A stretch of 39,559 nucleotides of DNA, from the NCBI RefSeq assembly GCF_001665235.1, contig NZ_LZSC01000010.1, positions 1-39,559 on the forward strand. The letters run 5' to 3'. Origin of the DNA: Mycobacterium sp. 1100029.7. Lineage in GTDB: Bacteria > Actinomycetota > Actinomycetes > Mycobacteriales > Mycobacteriaceae. A program made the translations under genes and the position numbers. Below the pieces are notes generated by a model, which saw nothing but the letters and a program-made list of their open reading frames with translations, made no database searches and had not been told where the DNA came from. This document shows, piece by piece, positions 36,376 to 39,559 of this stretch; the stretch's first letter is position 1; the number at the start of each line of letters is the position of its first letter.

Positions 36376-36887
36376 CCAGCTCCGCGGTCGCCATTCGGTC
36401 GAACAGCGTTGTCTCTCGTCATGTCCGGGGAACATTCGAACTCACCGACCACAACGGGCACGAAGTCAACCGGCGGACCTACCGCGGCAAGTACGTCCTG
36501 GTCTTCTTCGGTTCCACCGCATGCGAAGCGGCATGCCTGCGGGCACTGTCCCGGCTGTCGGCAGTGCTCGATCGCCTTGGCGCACGTGCTGAGCACATAC
36601 AGCCGCTGTATGTGACGGTTGATCCGCAACGCGACACCTCGGCGGTGATGAAAGAGTTTCTCGCAGAGGCCCATCCGCGCTTCACGGGTCTCACCGGTTC
36701 GGCGCAGCAGATCGAATGGGCCAAGAGGTCGTTTCGGGTCTGGGATCGTGGCGAACCCGGCGGCTACCAGATGCCGGACTCGGCATGCACCTACGTCCTC
36801 GGCCCCAAAGGCAGCTATCTGATGCACTTCACCGACGCTGTCGACGAGGACGAGCTGACGCGGGCGCTGGTGTCCATGCTCGACTGA
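36372..36887 (+). CDS. Sco1/SenC-like thioredoxin-fold protein
   Basis: This 171-residue protein has a Sco-type fold: FELTDHNGHEVNRRTYRGKY, then VLVFFGSTACEAACLRALSR with the CxxxC pair (CEAAC), VTVDPQRDTSAVMKEFL, and FTGLTGSAQQIEWAKRSFRV. Sco proteins deliver copper to cytochrome oxidase or act as thiol reductants. Two departures are visible: there is no signal peptide or membrane anchor with the GTG 36372 start, and the third copper ligand, normally the His of a DHS motif, seems to be Asp (MPDSACTYVLGP). It may therefore be a cytoplasmic redox protein rather than a copper chaperone. It is coupled to the upstream deazaflavin enzyme. Confidence 0.82.
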   Translation: MTSSAVAIRSNSVVSRHVRGTFELTDHNGHEVNRRTYRGKYVLVFFGSTACEAACLRALSRLSAVLDRLGARAEHIQPLYVTVDPQRDTSAVMKEFLAEAHPRFTGLTGSAQQIEWAKRSFRVWDRGEPGGYQMPDSACTYVLGPKGSYLMHFTDAVDEDELTRALVSMLD

Positions 36888-36928
36888 AGACATCCGAATT
36901 TGTCGTACCCGGCTGCGATGATGTCGTT

Positions 36929-38158
36929 ATGTCTTCGACCCCGTCTTCCTCAGCGGCGCTGGTTGCGCCTGATCGTCTTGGGGTGTTGTTCGAGGAGTTG
37001 GCCGAGTTGGCCGGACAACGCAACGCGATTGACGGGCGCATCGTGGAGATCGCCGCCGAGATCGAGCGCGACGGGCTGTGCGGGGCTACCGGTGCCCGGT
37101 CGGTGGCGGCATTACTGGCCTGGAAGCTCGCCCTGTCCTCCGCCACCGCCCACACGATCACCACCGTCGCGCACCGGCTGGAGGAGTTGCCCCGCTGCGC
37201 GGCGGGCATGGCCGACGGTCGGCTGTCGCTGGATCAGGTCGGCGTCATCGCCGCACAGGCCGGCCAAGGATCCGATGAGCATTACGCGCAACTCGCCGAG
37301 GTCGCCACGGTCAGCCAGCTACGCACCGCGATCAAACTCGAACCGCGGCCAGAATCCGAGTCGCGGCCGCAACCGCAGGCCTCAATCACCAAGACCTCCG
37401 GCGAGGACTTCACCTGCTGGCGGATCAGGCTTGCGCACCTGGATGCCGCGAAATTCGACGCGGCACTGGCCTCCCATCGTGATGCGCTGATCGCCGAGTG
37501 GAAACACGATCACGGAGAGCGCGCCTCCGATATCGCGCCGCCGTTGCCGGGCACCGCCGAGGCGTTCATGCGCCTGGTCGAGGCTGGGTGGGATGCCGAG
37601 GCGGCACGGCGGCCACACGGGCAGCACACCACCGTGGTCGTGCACGTTGACACGGAAAAGCACACCGGCGCACTGCATCTGGGTCCGCTGCTCACGCAGG
37701 CTGAACGGCAATACCTGACCTGCGACGCCACCTATGAAGCGTGGTTCGAGCGTGACGGCCAACTCATCGGCGCTGGCCGAACCACGCGCCACATCAACCG
37801 TCGGCTTCGCCGCGCGCTCGAACATCGCCAGCCCAGCTGCGCGGTGCCCGGTTGCGGCGCCACCCGCGGGCTGCATGCACACCATATCCAGCACTGGGAA
37901 GACGGCGGCGCCACCGAGCTGGCCAACCTGGTACTGCTCTGCCCGTATCACCACCGGCTGCACCACAGCGGCGGCATCACCCTCAGCGGACCCGCGGCCG
38001 AACCCGTCGTCACCGACGGCTCCGGCCGACCGCTCAATGCGGGATCGCTCGCACGTCCACCCAACCTTCCCCCGCCCGACGTGCCGCCGTGCCCGGGGCC
38101 CACCGGCGAACGCGCCCAGTGGTGGTGGTACGACCCGTTTCAGCCGTCCCACCAGTGA
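36929..38158 (+). CDS. DUF222/HNH endonuclease domain protein (13E12 repeat family)
   Basis: This 409-residue protein has an N-terminal DUF222 region (about 15-285; VLFEELAELAGQRNAIDGRI, ARSVAALLAWKLALS, LDQVGVIAAQAG) and a C-terminal HNH nuclease motif (about 300-350; CAVPGCGATRGLHAHHIQHW, then LANLVLLCPYHHRLHH). This is the layout of the multi-copy mycobacterial 13E12 proteins, often found in mobile or repeated contexts; their biological role is not settled. The tail is proline-rich (PPNLPPPDVPPCPGP). The start at ATG 36929 fits the family N-terminus; the frame to 36716 would overlap the Sco1-like gene. I see no flanking repeats that would show recent movement. Confidence 0.9.
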   Translation: MSSTPSSSAALVAPDRLGVLFEELAELAGQRNAIDGRIVEIAAEIERDGLCGATGARSVAALLAWKLALSSATAHTITTVAHRLEELPRCAAGMADGRLSLDQVGVIAAQAGQGSDEHYAQLAEVATVSQLRTAIKLEPRPESESRPQPQASITKTSGEDFTCWRIRLAHLDAAKFDAALASHRDALIAEWKHDHGERASDIAPPLPGTAEAFMRLVEAGWDAEAARRPHGQHTTVVVHVDTEKHTGALHLGPLLTQAERQYLTCDATYEAWFERDGQLIGAGRTTRHINRRLRRALEHRQPSCAVPGCGATRGLHAHHIQHWEDGGATELANLVLLCPYHHRLHHSGGITLSGPAAEPVVTDGSGRPLNAGSLARPPNLPPPDVPPCPGPTGERAQWWWYDPFQPSHQ

Positions 38159-38301
38159 CCAATTGGGTCGACATCGCAGCTCAAACCGGTCTCGGGCATA
38201 ACGAATTTCGTCTGCTGCATTGATCGTTGACCACCATCACGACCTGTGGCTCCTCAAAGCTGCCATTGACGAATGTCACCATTTGCGGTTGACTCCGTGG
38301 C

Positions 38302-39312
38302 ATGGCGGACATCGTTCCGGCCCGCGGGTCACTGCGGTCCCGCGGCGCGGCAGCCGTGAGCACCTACACCTTGCGGCCGTTCAGCAGCTTGGTACCGCCC
38401 GAGCGAGCATGGGGAATCTGGTTGTCGCGCAAGATTGTTGCGCGCACGATGGCCACGTTCGGCCCCTCGCTGTCGGGCACGCGCGTGCAGCAGGTCGACA
38501 TCCGAATGCCCGATGGTCGCCGCGTCAAGGGCGAGTGGGTGCACGGGCCCCGCACGCCGACGAGTGCGGCGTCGTGCTCATCGATCAGTGAGGGTGCGAT
38601 CTACTACGTGCACGGCAGCGGCTACGCCGTGTGTTCGGCCAAGACGCACCGGCGGCTGACGTCGTGGTTGTCGTCGCTGACCGGCCTGCCGGTGTTCAGC
38701 ATCGATTACCGGCTCGCGCCGAGGCATCGCTTCCCCACTGCCGCCGACGACGTCCGCGCGGGATGGGACTGGCTGGTCGAGAGCTGCGGTATGCCCGCGA
38801 AACGGGTTGTGATCGCCGGGGATTCGGCGGGCGGCCATCTGGCGGTCGACATGTTGCTGCAGCCTGAGGTCGCGACGAAATCCCCCGCCGCACTGGTGCT
38901 GTTCTCGCCCTTGGTGGACCTGACGTTCGCGCTGGCCCGGGCGCGCGAGCAGATCCGGCCCGATCCGGCGATCCGGGTCGCCGATGCGGCCCGTCTGGTC
39001 GCGCTGTATCACCCGGGCATCGAGCTCACCCACCCCCGACTGACCCTCGACGTTGCGGGTGGGGCGATGCTGCCCCCGACACTGATCCAGGCCGGTGGCG
39101 CCGAAATGCTGCAGGACGACGCGCGGGCACTCGCCGCCGACATCACAGCGGCCGGCGGTCGCTGCGAGCTGCAGATCTGGCCGCACCAGGTCCATGTTTT
39201 CCAAGCACTTCCGCGGATGACGCCCGAGGCCGCAAAGGCCATGGCCTACGTCGCACGGTTCGTCGCTCACGCGCTGCAAGATGCGCGGGCCCTGGCTGAC
39301 GAGGCGAGCTGA
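38302..39312 (+). CDS. Alpha/beta hydrolase, hormone-sensitive-lipase type esterase
   Basis: This 336-residue enzyme belongs to the HSL/LipH-like esterases. The oxyanion region is YYVHGSGYAVCS (H104; HGSG in place of the usual HGGG), followed by FSIDYRLAPRHRFPTAADD, the nucleophile S175 in VVIAGDSAGGHLAVD, and the probable catalytic His298 in PHQVHVFQ. Such enzymes hydrolyse short to medium acyl esters. ATG 38302 lacks an obvious ribosome site; a GTG about 18 codons in (38356) is an alternative. Its stop at 39310-39312 is two bases before the ATG of a short-chain dehydrogenase, so the two form an operon, as lipase-SDR pairs often do in mycobacteria. Confidence 0.9.
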   Translation: MADIVPARGSLRSRGAAAVSTYTLRPFSSLVPPERAWGIWLSRKIVARTMATFGPSLSGTRVQQVDIRMPDGRRVKGEWVHGPRTPTSAASCSSISEGAIYYVHGSGYAVCSAKTHRRLTSWLSSLTGLPVFSIDYRLAPRHRFPTAADDVRAGWDWLVESCGMPAKRVVIAGDSAGGHLAVDMLLQPEVATKSPAALVLFSPLVDLTFALARAREQIRPDPAIRVADAARLVALYHPGIELTHPRLTLDVAGGAMLPPTLIQAGGAEMLQDDARALAADITAAGGRCELQIWPHQVHVFQALPRMTPEAAKAMAYVARFVAHALQDARALADEAS

Positions 39313-39559
39313 CCATGTTGGGTCCGTTGGACAAGCTACTGCGCTCGTCGAAGACGACCAGTCACGGCGCGTCGGCCGTGGTTTGCGCGGCGCCTTCGTC
39401 GATGTCACTGCACACCACCGCGCCGCCGCGGCGGCCGAGCTCGACGGCGAACGCGGCGCCGATGCCGCTGCCGGCCCCGGTCACCACGGCCGACGCGCCG
39501 TGACTGGTCGTCTTCGACGAGCGCAGTAGCTTGTCCAACGGACCCAACATGGTCAGCTC
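39306..39559. repeat. 77-bp perfect inverted repeat with 100-bp loop at the window end
   Basis: Bases 39306-39382 are the exact reverse complement of 39483-39559; at 39383/39482 identity stops. The right arm ends on the last base of the window. The arms carry the esterase stop and the first 23 codons of the SDR; the loop carries SDR codons about 23-55 in reverse. An arm of exactly 77 bases at a sequence end is what a de Bruijn assembler run with k = 77 would leave at a hairpin in its graph. Confidence 0.85.
39315..39382 (+). CDS. Short-chain dehydrogenase, 5' end only (broken by fold-back)
   Basis: The ATG at 39315 begins MLGPLDKLLRSSKTTSHGAS, then AVV, and the normal Rossmann glycine motif should follow. 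Instead the plus strand switches at 39383 to the reverse complement of the gene's own continuation. That continuation is readable on the minus strand (39550 down to about 39383): the same opening residues, then TGAGSGIGAAFAVELGRRGG and AVVCSDIDEGAAQ. TGAGSGIG is the classic SDR cofactor motif, so the gene is a classical NAD(P)-dependent SDR that presumably ran on to the right, directly downstream of the esterase. Only about 55 residues can be reconstructed. Confidence 0.75.

Noticed and set aside
36929..38158. 13E12/HNH gene as evidence of a mobile element or intein
   Set aside because: No terminal repeats, integrase, target duplication or interrupted host gene is visible; the family is common in mycobacterial chromosomes.
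39362..39550. A minus-strand SDR gene running leftward from the window end
   Set aside because: It opens like an SDR but runs into the reverse complement of its own first codons and stops; the direct esterase-SDR spacing on the plus strand is the natural arrangement.

Overview
The window looks like a high-GC chromosomal segment of a non-tuberculous Mycobacterium. It carries the mycobactin (mbt) siderophore locus in the order known from M. tuberculosis (mbtA divergent from mbtB, then C, D, E, F, G, H, then CFP-2/MTB12 antigen genes). Differences from the tuberculosis layout, as I remember it, are a free-standing thioesterase gene between mbtB and mbtC, a longer bimodular MbtE, two CFP-2 genes in tandem, and no mbtJ or mbtI beside mbtA.

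Layout. 1-362: scrambled 3' end of an ECF sigma factor gene with a SnoaL-like tail. 359-1449: two secreted MTB12/CFP-2 paralogues. 1610-22718 (minus): an uninterrupted mbtB-T-C-D-E-F-G-H operon in which every gene overlaps the next by 1 to 8 bases. 22719-22817: a divergent control region with two adjoining IdeR iron-box-like sites. 22818-24458: mbtA. 24586-27539 (minus): a molybdopterin oxidoreductase gene translationally coupled to a tetR gene, bracketed by two 86-bp copies of an intergenic imperfect palindrome. 27770-29218 (minus): secreted BBE-type FAD oxidase. 29406-33403 (plus): small membrane protein, then mmpS-mmpL. 33400-34527 (minus): Old Yellow Enzyme. 34757-39312 (plus): GGDEF diguanylate cyclase, deazaflavin nitroreductase, Sco1-like protein, DUF222/HNH (13E12) protein and a hormone-sensitive-lipase-type hydrolase. 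39315-39559: start of an SDR gene that folds back on itself.

How the genes work together. MbtA activates salicylate and loads MbtB, which adds and cyclises Ser (or Thr). MbtE and MbtF supply the two lysines, MbtC/MbtD supply the beta-hydroxyacyl unit, MbtG hydroxylates lysine, MbtH chaperones the adenylation domains, and MbtT is a type II thioesterase. Iron control through IdeR is inferred from the boxes. The MmpS/MmpL pair downstream has a predicted periplasmic coiled-coil insert of the sort seen in siderophore-exporting MmpL4/MmpL5, so it may be the exporter.

The most notable observations are the second adenylation domain of MbtE with a non-canonical binding pocket, the loss of the catalytic His in the terminal domain of MbtF, the 86-bp repeats, and inverted rearrangements at both ends of the window. 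The right-hand one has arms of exactly 77 bp ending on the last base, which suggests a contig-end assembly artefact. I found no tRNA, rRNA, CRISPR array or insertion sequence. No clearly undescribed system is evident; the unusual MbtE is the best candidate for new biochemistry.
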